64,000 bases of DNA, taken from positions 248,001 to 312,000 of the forward strand of contig NZ_JBKEIT010000006.1 of the NCBI RefSeq assembly GCF_046365375.1. Direction: 5' to 3'. Below, one piece after another: positions 25,921-34,602 of the stretch (the first letter of the stretch is position 1; each line of letters starts with the position of its first letter). The notes under the pieces are model-generated. The model had not been told where the DNA came from, did no database searches, and saw only the letters and a program-made list of their open reading frames with translations. The stretch is from Butyricimonas muris. GTDB taxonomy: Bacteria > Bacteroidota > Bacteroidia > Bacteroidales > Marinifilaceae. The translations under genes were made by a program, and so were the position numbers.

Positions 25921-27462
25921 ATGAAAAAGTATATGTTTCTATTTATCATCGTGTTCGGGATCAGTTCGTGTAACAGTTTTCTGGATGTAAAACCCAAGAG
26001 TGAAATTTTGGGTGATAAGTTGTTTGAAACCCCGGAAGGTTTTGAAGATGCTTTGTACGGGGTGTATACAGGTTTGACACAAGATGCTCTGTACGGGAAA
26101 ATATTGTCATGGTATTTGCCGGACTTGCTTGCCGGGTATTATATCAAGGAAAATGCAGGTCAACAGTGGGAATTGTTATTGTTTAGTTTTAACTACACGG
26201 GAATTTCAGATCGGGGTATGTTTGATAATATCTGGACTAAAATGTACGAGAATATTAATTACGTGAATAGCATTATTCAGAATGTTGATGAGCATAAAGG
26301 ATTTAAATATTACAAGTTTTATAAAGGGGAAGCTTTGGCTTTACGTGCTTTTATGCATTTTGACTTGTGTAATTGTTTTGCCCCGGCATATCGGGAAGAT
26401 ACCCGTAATTCTCCGGCTATTCCGTTTTATGAAACCTATGAGCCATTGGTATACCCGTTCCGTACTGTGGAGGCGATTTACAGGAAAGTGATAGATGATT
26501 TGAAAATGGCAGAGGCTTTGCTGGAAGATGAACCGAATTATTTGGCACGGGACAGGAAAGGAACCCCGGGGATCAATGCTTTTATGACCGAACGGCAGTA
26601 TCACATGAATCTTTACGCTGTACAGGGGTTGTTGGCAAGAGTGTACCAGATGCGGAATGATTTGGACAGTGCCATGATTTATGCAGAGAAAGTGATTCGT
26701 TCTGAAAAATTTGACTTTGCCGATAAAACTAATATGGCTTACGAGTATGCTTCTTGTATTTCCAAGGACGAAACGCTCTGGGGGATTTACCCGTTGGCAG
26801 AATATGTTGTGCAATTGCAGGAGAATTTCGATTATCCGGATGATGATGTTAATGTTTCGTTATTGCCTTTGAACGGTTTTTGGCTTTATCCCGATTATTA
26901 CCCTGAAGGGATGGGAGCGGTAGATTATGGTTTTCAAATGCTTTACAAGGTACCGACTTCCGACGGACGACAGGATTACCGGTATAATGGCTGGTTTCGG
27001 CAACGTAAAGGCGTGACCGGAAAGCACAGGCGGTTTTATAAAATCTACAATGATACGGGTAAAACTTCCAAGCAAAGGGGAATCAGTATGATGCGGATTT
27101 CCGAAATGTATCTGATTATGGCTGAAGGTTTATTGAAGAAGGGGCAAATCACGGAAGCGAGAAAATATTTTGATACTTATACCAGTGCTCGCGGGTTTGT
27201 CTTTAAAGAGGGTGAAGCGACATTTGACATGGACCTGATCAATAAAGAGTACCGTAAGGAATTTTTTGGAGAGGGACGGGAATGGTTTAACCGTAAACGA
27301 CAGAATCTACCCATTTATTCTGCTTATATGAGTTTGGGACAGCCATTCCCGGCTTCAGATGAGAAATATACTTGGCCTATACCTGAAGATGAGTTCGAAT
27401 ACAGGGATGGAGGGAAAGAGGGGGTATATCCATCTGAAACAGATGAACAACAAAATAATTAA
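25921..27462 (+). CDS. SusD/RagB family nutrient-binding outer membrane lipoprotein
   Basis: A 513-residue lipoprotein with acylated cysteine C17 (ISSC). SusD features: FLDVKPKSE just after the cysteine, TPEGFEDALYGVYTGL near 40, the helical FYKGEALALRAFMHFDLCNCFAPAY near 133-157, and the C-terminal RISEMYLIMAEGLLKKG and EYRKEFFGEGREWFNRKRQN near 393-460, ending in WPIPEDEF. It is the surface lid and binding protein of the adjacent SusC. It is 11 bases after susC and 11 bases before the DUF4843 gene, a uniform spacing that supports one transcript. Confidence 0.95.
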   Translation: MKKYMFLFIIVFGISSCNSFLDVKPKSEILGDKLFETPEGFEDALYGVYTGLTQDALYGKILSWYLPDLLAGYYIKENAGQQWELLLFSFNYTGISDRGMFDNIWTKMYENINYVNSIIQNVDEHKGFKYYKFYKGEALALRAFMHFDLCNCFAPAYREDTRNSPAIPFYETYEPLVYPFRTVEAIYRKVIDDLKMAEALLEDEPNYLARDRKGTPGINAFMTERQYHMNLYAVQGLLARVYQMRNDLDSAMIYAEKVIRSEKFDFADKTNMAYEYASCISKDETLWGIYPLAEYVVQLQENFDYPDDDVNVSLLPLNGFWLYPDYYPEGMGAVDYGFQMLYKVPTSDGRQDYRYNGWFRQRKGVTGKHRRFYKIYNDTGKTSKQRGISMMRISEMYLIMAEGLLKKGQITEARKYFDTYTSARGFVFKEGEATFDMDLINKEYRKEFFGEGREWFNRKRQNLPIYSAYMSLGQPFPASDEKYTWPIPEDEFEYRDGGKEGVYPSETDEQQNN

Positions 27463-27473
27463 TAGTAAAGGTT

Positions 27474-28217
27474 ATGAATAAGATAAGATTATTATTATTC
27501 GGGATAATAGGTTTCGGGAGTTTGCTATCGTCTTGCGATACCGACTATATGAAGTATGAAGAGGTTAAAGACCGGGTATATTTTTCCAAGTTTTCAGGAG
27601 TGGGAACGTCATATAGTAGCTTTCCTTATTGGGAACAAAGTAATCAGTTGTCTAGTACCAGTTGGCTGTTTGTAATGGGGTATCCCGTTGATAAAGACCG
27701 GGAAGTCCGGATTGAGATTGTTGATAGCCTCACGACGGCTATAGAGGGAGAAGATTTTATATTTCCTGAAAAGTTTGTTATCCCGGCAGGGGAGGTTTCT
27801 GTTTATTTACCCGTAATTACTTGGAATCGACGGAAAGAAGGTGATACTCGTTCGAATACTTTGAGCGTGGGGATTGCTATTATTGAAAATGAGAATTTTA
27901 TACCCACGATGGGAGATACTTTAAAATTGTGTTACGTGCATGGTGAAATAAGTAAACCTAGTTTTTGGGTTGATCGATATTTCGGACCTTTTTCTCCGGG
28001 ATTGATGTATAAATTTCTTGACCAGTATCATTCCTTGAAAGAAACGAATCCGGAAGCGTATGAATTGCTCTATGCTTATGTCGGGGAATATTGGGATATC
28101 AGTGTTTGGCCGAGTCCTGTCGAGTATTTGATTTCAAAATATATTATGACTCCGTTGTATTACTATTACGAGGAACATCCTGAACCCGGTGTTGTTATTC
28201 CGCCCATGTATAAATAA
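27474..28217 (+). CDS. DUF4843 domain lipoprotein
   Basis: A 247-residue lipoprotein (C21 in LLSSC). The DUF4843 pattern is recognisable: YMKYEEVKDRVYFSK near the start, VMGYPVDKDREVRIEIVDS, the EGEDFIFPEKFVIPAGEVSVYLPV strand pair near 90-110, and a C-terminal aromatic segment around YVGEYWDISVWPSP. Proteins of this family are regularly encoded next to SusC/SusD and PKD-like lipoproteins in Bacteroidetes; their role is not known, but a surface-exposed accessory binding function is likely. ATG start with 11-base spacing to susD, 14 bases before the next gene. Confidence 0.8.
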   Translation: MNKIRLLLFGIIGFGSLLSSCDTDYMKYEEVKDRVYFSKFSGVGTSYSSFPYWEQSNQLSSTSWLFVMGYPVDKDREVRIEIVDSLTTAIEGEDFIFPEKFVIPAGEVSVYLPVITWNRRKEGDTRSNTLSVGIAIIENENFIPTMGDTLKLCYVHGEISKPSFWVDRYFGPFSPGLMYKFLDQYHSLKETNPEAYELLYAYVGEYWDISVWPSPVEYLISKYIMTPLYYYYEEHPEPGVVIPPMYK

Positions 28218-28231
28218 TTAGAGAGATAGTT

Positions 28232-29752
28232 ATGAAAAAGATAGTTTTATATATTTGGATAGTATTGATGGCATGGTTGGTGCCCGGTGCTTGTATAGAC
28301 GATAAAACTTCCGGTTTTAAAACGGATGGATCGCCTATCGTGATTTCGGTACAAGATACGGTGGTGTATCAGGATTTCGGTTTTCCTTTAGTGATAGAGC
28401 CTGAAATTACCCAATTGCTTCCCGATTTACCCTTGAAATACGAGTGGAGATGGATGGCAATGGACGGAGGGGAGGGAAGTGATTCTTTGAGATTCATTAG
28501 TGGAGAGAAAGTCTTTGAGCATGAATTTTCTCGAGCCGGTGTTTTTAAAATTCGATTAAGGGTTGAAAATCAGTATGGAAGTAGTTTTAAGTATTTCACG
28601 GCTAATATTCGGGCTCCTTTTGAACGGGGGCTTCTTATCCTGAGTAATGACGAAGAGGATAACGGGCGGCTCTCTTTTGTCCGTTTAAAAGAGGAAAACG
28701 AGTTGCTGGATAAGGAGAACACGGATTTTAATTCGAATGCTTTCGGGCAAGCAAATCCCGAAATTATTTTGCGGGGAGCTAGAGATGTAATCTTTGCACG
28801 CACAGGGAAGGAGTATCCGTATAGTTATGTATTGGCAATCTCTTCCGAACCGGAACAGAAGATTTATTTTCTTAACGGGCGATATTTTTTGATGGAAAAT
28901 ATCGTGGATGTGAAAAAATTCTACCCGGAAGCCTATCCCACGGTATTATGTGGTAACGGAGATAATGCTGCCCGTAAGATGATGTTCGGTACCAACGACC
29001 GAATGGGACATCCGGGGGATTGCGGATTTGTACATATGGAAAGTTTTCTCGCCTATCCCGGTGAAACATTCGGAGAGTATGATAAAATAATTGTTGGAGA
29101 ATGTAAAGATGAGGATTGGGGATTGACGACTTATCTTGGATGGTTTATTGACAATACTCATTCAAATGTATGGGGTATTGAGTTTGGAAATAGTACATTT
29201 ACCAGTGGAGAACGATTTACCGGTAAACAGGTCATTAATGGTGCATATATTGATAAATCGGGAAAAATAGTATTGGTGGCTGTCGAGAAAGGTAATCCGC
29301 GAAAAGTCAGTATTCATAAAAGTGATTTCAATAGTTGGGATTGGGATACCCGGGAAATAGTGTTTGAATCCGATCCTTATATTTACACCGTAGACGGTGA
29401 TTTGAACTTGACTGCCGATAGCCGGATGGTTTCTAACGGGAAATATCAATACATTTACTATTATCAAGGGAATAAGATTTATCGTTGGGTGTATATGGCG
29501 CAAGAGCCTGAATTGCCTACTAAGCCCGAACTTATTTTAGATGATCCCGATGATGAAATCACTTGTATGGAGATGAGTCCGAATCGGGAGCACTTGTGGG
29601 TATGCGTGTATAACAAGAATGCGGATACCGAATTGAAAGGAAAATTGTTAATAGTTAATCCGGCTACTATGACGGTAGAGAAAACTATCAAGGGTATTTC
29701 AGACCGGGCAATTAAAGTGATGTGGAAACCCGTGGAATTTAATGAAAAGTAG
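28232..29752 (+). CDS. PKD-like family surface lipoprotein
   Basis: A 506-residue lipoprotein with C21 (PGAC). The N-terminal ~100 residues form one or two PKD-like beta domains (YEWRWMAMDGG, GVFKIRLRVENQYG). The rest is beta-rich with repeated WG and aromatic patterns suggesting a propeller-like binding domain, closing with EITCMEMSPNREHLWVCVYN. It belongs to the PKD-like lipoproteins that accompany DUF4843 in SusCD loci. It probably binds or positions substrate at the surface; the ligand is unknown. Its 3' end overlaps the following thioredoxin gene by 11 bases, implying translational coupling. Confidence 0.75.
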   Translation: MKKIVLYIWIVLMAWLVPGACIDDKTSGFKTDGSPIVISVQDTVVYQDFGFPLVIEPEITQLLPDLPLKYEWRWMAMDGGEGSDSLRFISGEKVFEHEFSRAGVFKIRLRVENQYGSSFKYFTANIRAPFERGLLILSNDEEDNGRLSFVRLKEENELLDKENTDFNSNAFGQANPEIILRGARDVIFARTGKEYPYSYVLAISSEPEQKIYFLNGRYFLMENIVDVKKFYPEAYPTVLCGNGDNAARKMMFGTNDRMGHPGDCGFVHMESFLAYPGETFGEYDKIIVGECKDEDWGLTTYLGWFIDNTHSNVWGIEFGNSTFTSGERFTGKQVINGAYIDKSGKIVLVAVEKGNPRKVSIHKSDFNSWDWDTREIVFESDPYIYTVDGDLNLTADSRMVSNGKYQYIYYYQGNKIYRWVYMAQEPELPTKPELILDDPDDEITCMEMSPNREHLWVCVYNKNADTELKGKLLIVNPATMTVEKTIKGISDRAIKVMWKPVEFNEK

Positions 29753-30299
29753 TATGTTTTGTAAAAAGGTACACGTGTTAGGCTTTCTTTTTGTATTTCT
29801 ATTCGGTTTATTGCTGGTTGGAAATCCTGTTTTTCCGAAGATGATTTCCGGAATAGAGATACAAAAAGAGCGTTTGAAAGCGGGGTGTCCCGCTCTTAAT
29901 TTCCGCTATAAGGATAATAAAGGACGTTGGGTGGAGTTAAAGGATTTTAAAGGGAAGTATGTTTACATTGATATATGGGCCACGTGGTGTGGTCCATGTA
30001 AAGCGGAGATTCCTTATTTGAAACAACTGGAAAAGGAAATGAAGGGTAAAAAAATAGTGTTCGTGAGTATGTCTTGTGATGAGGATAAAGCGGTGTGGGA
30101 AAAGTACGTGAAAGAACAACGTTTAAGTGGAGTACAGTTGTGGATGGGGAAGGGGAAAGATATGAAAGATTTCTATCAAATTCAATCCGTACCCCGGTTT
30201 ATCCTGTTGGATAAAAAGGGTGATATCGTGGATGCATTCATGACTCGCCCTTCTGATGAAAAAACAAAAGAAACGTTGATAAAATTGAAAGGTATATGA
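29742..30299 (+). CDS. TlpA-like membrane-anchored or exported thioredoxin
   Basis: A 185-residue protein with an N-terminal hydrophobic segment (FLFVFLFGLLLVG, residues 14-26). The thioredoxin/AhpC-TSA fold follows: GCPALNFRYKDNKGRWVELKDFKGK, then the redox site WATWCGPCK near 84-92, and the cis-proline segment SVPRFILLDKKG near 150. It would reduce disulfides in the periplasm. The ATG lies inside the end of the PKD-like gene (11-base overlap), and its own stop overlaps the next start, so it is clearly part of the locus-2 operon. A link between thiol chemistry and the transported substrate is suggested by both SusCD loci carrying a thioredoxin. Confidence 0.88.
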   Translation: MKSSMFCKKVHVLGFLFVFLFGLLLVGNPVFPKMISGIEIQKERLKAGCPALNFRYKDNKGRWVELKDFKGKYVYIDIWATWCGPCKAEIPYLKQLEKEMKGKKIVFVSMSCDEDKAVWEKYVKEQRLSGVQLWMGKGKDMKDFYQIQSVPRFILLDKKGDIVDAFMTRPSDEKTKETLIKLKGI

Positions 30300-31801
30300 T
30301 GAACGGTAATTTGAAATGTTGTCGGGTTTTATTATTCATGATAGGATTGTTGCTTTGCGCGGGTGGAAAAGTCGGGGGAACGGAATACGTCGTGTTGGTG
30401 GGGAAGAATGTGCAAGCTGACCGGGAGTGGAAAAAAGTGGTAGATAAATTGGTCGAAATTCATCAAGCTCAAGTTGTGGAATACGGGGAGTTCACCTCGG
30501 AGGCTTTATCCCGGTTGAAAGAACTGGCTCCCCGGTACGTGGCGATAGTAGAGAAGCCGGAACGGATAAATCGTCAATTCGTTATAGACTTGAACCAAAT
30601 GAGCCGAAGGGTGGACGATGACATTTATACTGATTTCTTGTGGGGAATAATTACCGGTTATGATGCAGATGCCGCTTTGGCACTTGTGGAAAGGGCTCGG
30701 ACACCCAAAGAGGTGAGATCTGCATGGTGTTTGAGGAACGATGATTTTCGTGATGGGAAGTATTTTGAAAAGATGGGACTTTGTGATCAAGGTGGCGTGT
30801 GGTACGAAAAAAATGGAGAAGGTGATACCGTGAGTCGTCATGTCTTTGAAGAGCAAGCTGGTATGAGTGAACGGATGGTGCGTTGGGTGGAAACTGCGCA
30901 ACCGGATCTGATCGTTTATCAAGTAGAAGAGTTGGGTAATCGGATGCCTTTATTACAAGGAACCGAGAATGAAAGGGAGATTGTGTTTCCCCGGGAAGGT
31001 AAATTGTGGTTGGGTGACCGACGTCTAAAACCGGGCGGGCAATCCCGAGTCTATTTCGCGCAAATGAGCGGGGGGCGAACTCACACTACTCGTGAGAGTA
31101 TTCCTGTTGCTTGGATGAATGACGGGAGCGTGACAGCATTTGTCGGTTCCACAACTTTTTCTTTTCATGGATGCGGTACGTGGGGAACTTTGAAGTATTG
31201 GTTGACGGATGCCGGACGGTTTACGTTGGCGGAAGCCTATTTTTTGAATCAACAGGATGTCTTGTGGCACCTGAATGAATGGGAGTCGGAATTACTTTAT
31301 AAGCCTTGCCAATATAGTGATGATCGGATAAAAATGGTACGGCTTTGTTACGGAGCTTATAGTGAACTGCAGGAAAAAGAACCGAACAATCCGGCTTTGA
31401 TAGATAAATTCGGTTATTGGTACGAACGGGATATTTGGGTCTATTACGGAGATCCGCTTTGGGATGTGCGAGTGAAGGATCTCTCCCATGACCGCCCTTA
31501 CACGATAACCACTCGTACAAGAGGGAAAAAGTGTGTTGTAACGATTAAGGTGTCGGCGGATTATACATGGGATAGGCTATGTGGAGAGCTTTTTTCAACT
31601 TATGGTATGGGGGATTTGCATTGTGCGGTGGGGAATCTGCCGATTTGTTTTTTCTTCCCCGAGCGACTTAGAAATCCCCGGGTAGCAACCTCGCGAGAGA
31701 TGAATTGGGATATTAGTGTAAATAAGGACTTTCTTTTTATTCGGAATGCGTTTTTAGAACCGGGAAAGACTTATCGGATTGAATTGGACGTGGATAAATA
31801 G
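30296..31801 (+). CDS. Exported protein of unknown function, possible C25 (gingipain)-like fold
   Basis: A 501-residue protein with a signal sequence ending near the GGTEYV segment. Residues ~30-80 (EYVVLVGKN, then RLKELAPRYVAIV) look like a Rossmann-like alpha/beta start; DIYTDFLWGIITGYD near 110-124 resembles the D-x-x-Y-G-x-x-T-G pattern of C25/caspase-fold peptidases. Later segments, RTHTT (H263) and SFHGCGTWG (H291, C293) followed by TLAEAYFLNQ, are in the right order for such a fold, but I cannot assign a firm His-Cys dyad, so it may be inactive. The C-terminal ~120 residues are beta-rich. Start ATG overlaps the TlpA stop (ATGATGA). Last gene of locus 2. Treat the family call as weak. 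Confidence 0.5.
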   Translation: MMNGNLKCCRVLLFMIGLLLCAGGKVGGTEYVVLVGKNVQADREWKKVVDKLVEIHQAQVVEYGEFTSEALSRLKELAPRYVAIVEKPERINRQFVIDLNQMSRRVDDDIYTDFLWGIITGYDADAALALVERARTPKEVRSAWCLRNDDFRDGKYFEKMGLCDQGGVWYEKNGEGDTVSRHVFEEQAGMSERMVRWVETAQPDLIVYQVEELGNRMPLLQGTENEREIVFPREGKLWLGDRRLKPGGQSRVYFAQMSGGRTHTTRESIPVAWMNDGSVTAFVGSTTFSFHGCGTWGTLKYWLTDAGRFTLAEAYFLNQQDVLWHLNEWESELLYKPCQYSDDRIKMVRLCYGAYSELQEKEPNNPALIDKFGYWYERDIWVYYGDPLWDVRVKDLSHDRPYTITTRTRGKKCVVTIKVSADYTWDRLCGELFSTYGMGDLHCAVGNLPICFFFPERLRNPRVATSREMNWDISVNKDFLFIRNAFLEPGKTYRIELDVDK

Positions 31802-31855
31802 AGCGGAAAGAACAAGAGATTGACCGTCCAACTCTTGAATGTTGTGTGGAGTATA

Positions 31856-31907
31856 GCGAAGGATCTCGTGAAAAACGCCATTGGCGGGAGATTCTTCGCT
31901 TCGTTTT
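31856..31907 (+). terminator. Probable terminator of locus 2
   Basis: Long stem GCGAAGGATCTC (31856-31867) / GAGATTCTTCGC (31888-31899) with one G-T pair, containing an inner CGCC/GGCG stem, followed by TTCGTTTT. The T run is interrupted, so efficiency is uncertain. Confidence 0.55.
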
Positions 31908-31985
31908 GAGTGGAAACAATAGAAAAAAGTCGTTGCTATGAATTTTTATTTTTTTTAGAGAGGTGCGTTTTGGGCAGAATTATTT

Positions 31986-31993
31986 TAATTTTG
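31986..31993 (+). promoter_or_regulatory. Candidate -7 element for the DUF4494 gene
   Basis: TAATTTTG, an exact TAnnTTTG match, 33 bases before the ATG at 32027. No TTTG at the right distance upstream. Confidence 0.35.
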
Positions 31994-32026
31994 CTGTCCG
32001 ATTAAACAAATTAAAAAACAGAAGAA

Positions 32027-32539
32027 ATGATAGCAAATTGGTTTGAAGCGAAGGTGAAATACGTGAAAGTGGGTGAGGATGGGAAAGAGAAGAAAATGTC
32101 CGAGTCGTATTTGTTGGATGCCATGTCTTACACGGAGGCGGAGAGCAGGATCACGGAGTGTTTGAGAGAGATGATTCAGGGGGATTTTTATATTGCCGCG
32201 TTGAAGAAATCGAACGTGACGGAGTTGGTGGAGTCGAATGATGGGAATGACGACAAGTGGTACAAGGCGAAGGTGAATATTATTGATGCCGACCAGATTA
32301 GCGGAAAAGAGAAGAAATCCGGTCAGTATTTCCTGATCGCGGGGTCTGATTTGGAGTGTGCTTTGGTTAATTTGCAAAAGAGTCTGTCTACTTACGTGGT
32401 TCCTTTCGAGATCGCTTCTATTGCCGACACGACAATCATGGACGTGTTCCCTTATTTCTCGGATGATGCGGAGGAGAGGATTCCTTCGAATCTGAAGCCT
32501 CTCGGTGAGATGGAGGCGAATACCGAAGAATTCGAATAG
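32027..32539 (+). CDS. DUF4494 domain protein
   Basis: A 170-residue cytoplasmic protein without signal peptide. The family pattern is visible: NWFEAKVKYVKVGEDGKEKKMSE, LLDAMSYTEAESRI near 29-42, KWYKAKVNIIDADQISGKEKK near 79-100 and the acidic end. The two halves show related KWYKAKV/NWFEAKV motifs, as if the domain were built from a duplicated strand-helix unit. DUF4494 is widespread and conserved in Bacteroidetes; its function is unknown. Stands alone between locus 2 and the fimbrial regulator. Confidence 0.85.
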   Translation: MIANWFEAKVKYVKVGEDGKEKKMSESYLLDAMSYTEAESRITECLREMIQGDFYIAALKKSNVTELVESNDGNDDKWYKAKVNIIDADQISGKEKKSGQYFLIAGSDLECALVNLQKSLSTYVVPFEIASIADTTIMDVFPYFSDDAEERIPSNLKPLGEMEANTEEFE

Positions 32540-32554
32540 GGAAAACCTGCCCTA

Positions 32555-32576
32555 ATCCTAGGGCTATCCTAGGGTT
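32555..32576. repeat. Two tandem 11-bp repeats
   Basis: ATCCTAGGGCT (32555-32565) and ATCCTAGGGTT (32566-32576), preceded by CCCTA, so the block is also partly palindromic. Lies just after the DUF4494 stop. Confidence 0.6.
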
Positions 32577-32721
32577 ATACTACCTCTTCCCGCTTACAGC
32601 TACGATATGGAATGCTTATAGCAACGATTTTTATCGGGGATACAAGTGTTTGACAAGAGCGTTGTGGGCGGGAAGAGATAGTTTTGCCATAGGATTACTT
32701 GGGGAAAACCCGGATAAGGGT

Positions 32722-33699
32722 TTACTCCAGAATATCGTCCAATATTTTGTACTGTGCGTTGAAAAACAGCCTTCTCTCGAAACGTCCGCTTTTGGAGAGT
32801 AAGGTAGATATATCACAAAAGGAGTTTATCCATTCTTTCACCTTGGCGAAGTCTTCCTCGGAGTTCTCTATCATGGAGAAGCTGAAGTTGCTTTGAAAGG
32901 TGGCAAAGTGTCTGTTGCCGGATTGATAGTAGTTGCTTGTAAAGCCGATATTGACGGAGGAAACGTAGAAGGTTGTTTCCGGCGGGTATGGGATTTCGGG
33001 TACACGGGTGCCGTTTAACGTCATTTCGATATTTGATAGGAGTTTGTGAAGTTCTTCCTTTATATCTTCTTTTTCTTGCGTCGTGATAATGTTCATTTTG
33101 TAGAAATTATCAATTTCTCTGGCCAATATCCAGATTAATGAATTGTCCCAAATGTAGAAAATTTTTTCAAAATTGTACGTGTCAATGTAGTTTTCCGTGA
33201 GGGTAGATAATCTGTGGGGAAGTTCCCATGAAGAAAAATGATTGAATTTTTCCGAGCGGATGAAGTAATTTCCCCATTTGAAGAACATGAATTTCATGAT
33301 CATGGGGTAATGAATGAAAAACTCCAGTGGTAGGATGTGGTAAACATTTCCCATTTGTCCGGGAGCGTCCCGGTTGATGTATGCAATTCGTTTGATGTTT
33401 TGCTCTATCATGTCACACAAGCAATCCATAGAATCTAGTTTCAGGGGGATTGCCAGCGCGACGGGGAGCCATTGATGGTCTTCTTCTTTGTAAAGTAGTC
33501 TGTCGATAGAGATATTCAGTTCTTTTGCCAGTATTCCCATTTCCCGGATAGAGAAATTCACTTTTCTTGCCAATCTCCTGTAGATGGATTCCTTTTCTAA
33601 CTTTAGAATGTCGGATACCAAGTTTATCAGGTCTGCCCTTTTGGGGACTTTCTTGCATAATTCATCAATGAATTCGTCATGGAGATCCTTCTTTTGCAT
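32722..33699 (-). CDS. HTH transcriptional regulator next to the fimbrial cluster
   Basis: A 325-residue protein. Residues ~20-70 form a helix-turn-helix of the Xre/Cro-like type: DLINLVSDILKLEKESIYRR, then FSIREMGILAKELNISIDRLL. The remaining ~250 residues are a mostly helical domain with many aromatic residues and no membrane segment or known ligand-binding motif. Proteins of this shape are often found beside fimbrial clusters in Bacteroidales. It is divergent from the fimbrial genes, which suggests it controls them; that is inference. A TATTTTTG box (-7 type) lies on the minus strand about 50 bases upstream of the start. Confidence 0.7.
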   Translation of the reverse strand: MQKKDLHDEFIDELCKKVPKRADLINLVSDILKLEKESIYRRLARKVNFSIREMGILAKELNISIDRLLYKEEDHQWLPVALAIPLKLDSMDCLCDMIEQNIKRIAYINRDAPGQMGNVYHILPLEFFIHYPMIMKFMFFKWGNYFIRSEKFNHFSSWELPHRLSTLTENYIDTYNFEKIFYIWDNSLIWILAREIDNFYKMNIITTQEKEDIKEELHKLLSNIEMTLNGTRVPEIPYPPETTFYVSSVNIGFTSNYYQSGNRHFATFQSNFSFSMIENSEEDFAKVKEWINSFCDISTLLSKSGRFERRLFFNAQYKILDDILE

Positions 33700-34033
33700 A
33701 ATGGTTTGTGTTTATTTAAAGATGGAATATGTTAAATATAATATCAAAAATAACTATAAATACGGAGTTTTTTGATAAATATTAGCTTAAAATGCGTTTA
33801 AGTATAATATTCAAGTGTGGGGTTTTGCTTTTCTCCGTTTTGGAGAAGTTTTCCGGTATTTTTCCTCTGTTTTGGAGTAAGTTGTTGTATGGTTTTCTAT
33901 CATTGAGTGGGACGGAAAGGTTGTCTGCCCGAACTTCTCCGGGATGTCCAATTTCGGGTGCAGGAGTTGGATAAAGTTGTCTTTTTCAAGCGATAACAAT
34001 GCTTTACATTTGCATTAAGAAAATTAAATCTGT
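33700..34033. other. Divergent intergenic region between regulator and fimbrial genes
   Basis: 334 bases, AT-rich, no gene. It holds a hairpin around TTCTCC/GGAGAA (33835-33851), a similar imperfect one about 30 bases later (CTC-GTTTT-GGAG), and the candidate promoter elements for the two divergent transcripts. I looked for inverted repeats flanking a promoter, as in phase-variable Bacteroides loci, and did not find a convincing pair. Confidence 0.5.
34005..34012 (+). promoter_or_regulatory. Candidate -7 element of the fimbrial cluster
   Basis: TACATTTG, an exact TAnnTTTG match, ending 21 bases before the DUF3575 ATG. The -33 position has only TTTT (33982-33985). Confidence 0.45.
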
Positions 34034-34594
34034 ATGCAAAGTAAAAGATTTATATTATTGATCATGGTGATTTCGTTCTGCACGTTAGCCCGTGCTCAAA
34101 AAATCGCGTTGAAAAATAACCTGCTGATGGACGGTATGGCATCCCCGAATCTGGGTGTGGAATTCAAGGTCGGGGTGCGTACCACGTTGGATGTTCCCGT
34201 CAGTTGGAATTTGTGGAGTTTCAGCAATGATAAGAAGTTTAAGCATTTTGCCGTGCAGCCGGAATTACGGTGGTGGAAATGTCAACCGTTCACGGGACAT
34301 TTCTTGGGTGTTCACGCTCATTACGCTTCTTATAACGCGGGAGGTATCGGACCTTTTAGAACGATAAAGGATAACCGGTACGAGGGATGGTTGGCGGGTG
34401 TCGGCGTGAGCTACGGTTATAACTGGATATTCGCGCCCCGCTGGTCGCTGGAAGCTACTGTCGGGGCAGGATATGCTTATATGTCGCACGATAAATTCCC
34501 GTGTGGCAAGTGTAAACCCAAGATCGGGCATAAGACCGCGCATTATTTCGGGTTGACGAAACTCGGGGTGACTCTTGTGTTTCTGATAAAATAA
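34034..34594 (+). CDS. DUF3575 outer-membrane-type protein
   Basis: A 186-residue exported protein (signal peptide to about ARA at 22). DUF3575 features: KNNLLMDGMASPNLGVEFKVG near 28-48, TTLDVPVSWNLW, and alternating strands with many aromatics typical of a small outer-membrane barrel, ending VTLVFLIK. Such proteins open many Bacteroidales fimbrial clusters; they are thought to sit in the outer membrane, but the exact role is unknown. It is the first gene of the cluster and is 8 bases before the DUF3868 gene. Confidence 0.85.
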   Translation: MQSKRFILLIMVISFCTLARAQKIALKNNLLMDGMASPNLGVEFKVGVRTTLDVPVSWNLWSFSNDKKFKHFAVQPELRWWKCQPFTGHFLGVHAHYASYNAGGIGPFRTIKDNRYEGWLAGVGVSYGYNWIFAPRWSLEATVGAGYAYMSHDKFPCGKCKPKIGHKTAHYFGLTKLGVTLVFLIK

Positions 34595-34602
34595 TACAGA
34601 CT

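Noticed and set aside
33792..33974. A 60-residue frame in the divergent gap before the fimbrial genes
   Set aside because: It has no start-site support, no recognisable features, and covers the hairpins upstream of the fimbrial promoter.
33700..34033. Invertible promoter controlling the fimbrial cluster
   Set aside because: No inverted-repeat pair flanking the promoter was found and no recombinase gene is nearby.
34155..34367. Possible extra gene in another frame inside DUF3575
   Set aside because: It is fully contained in a recognised gene and lacks family features.
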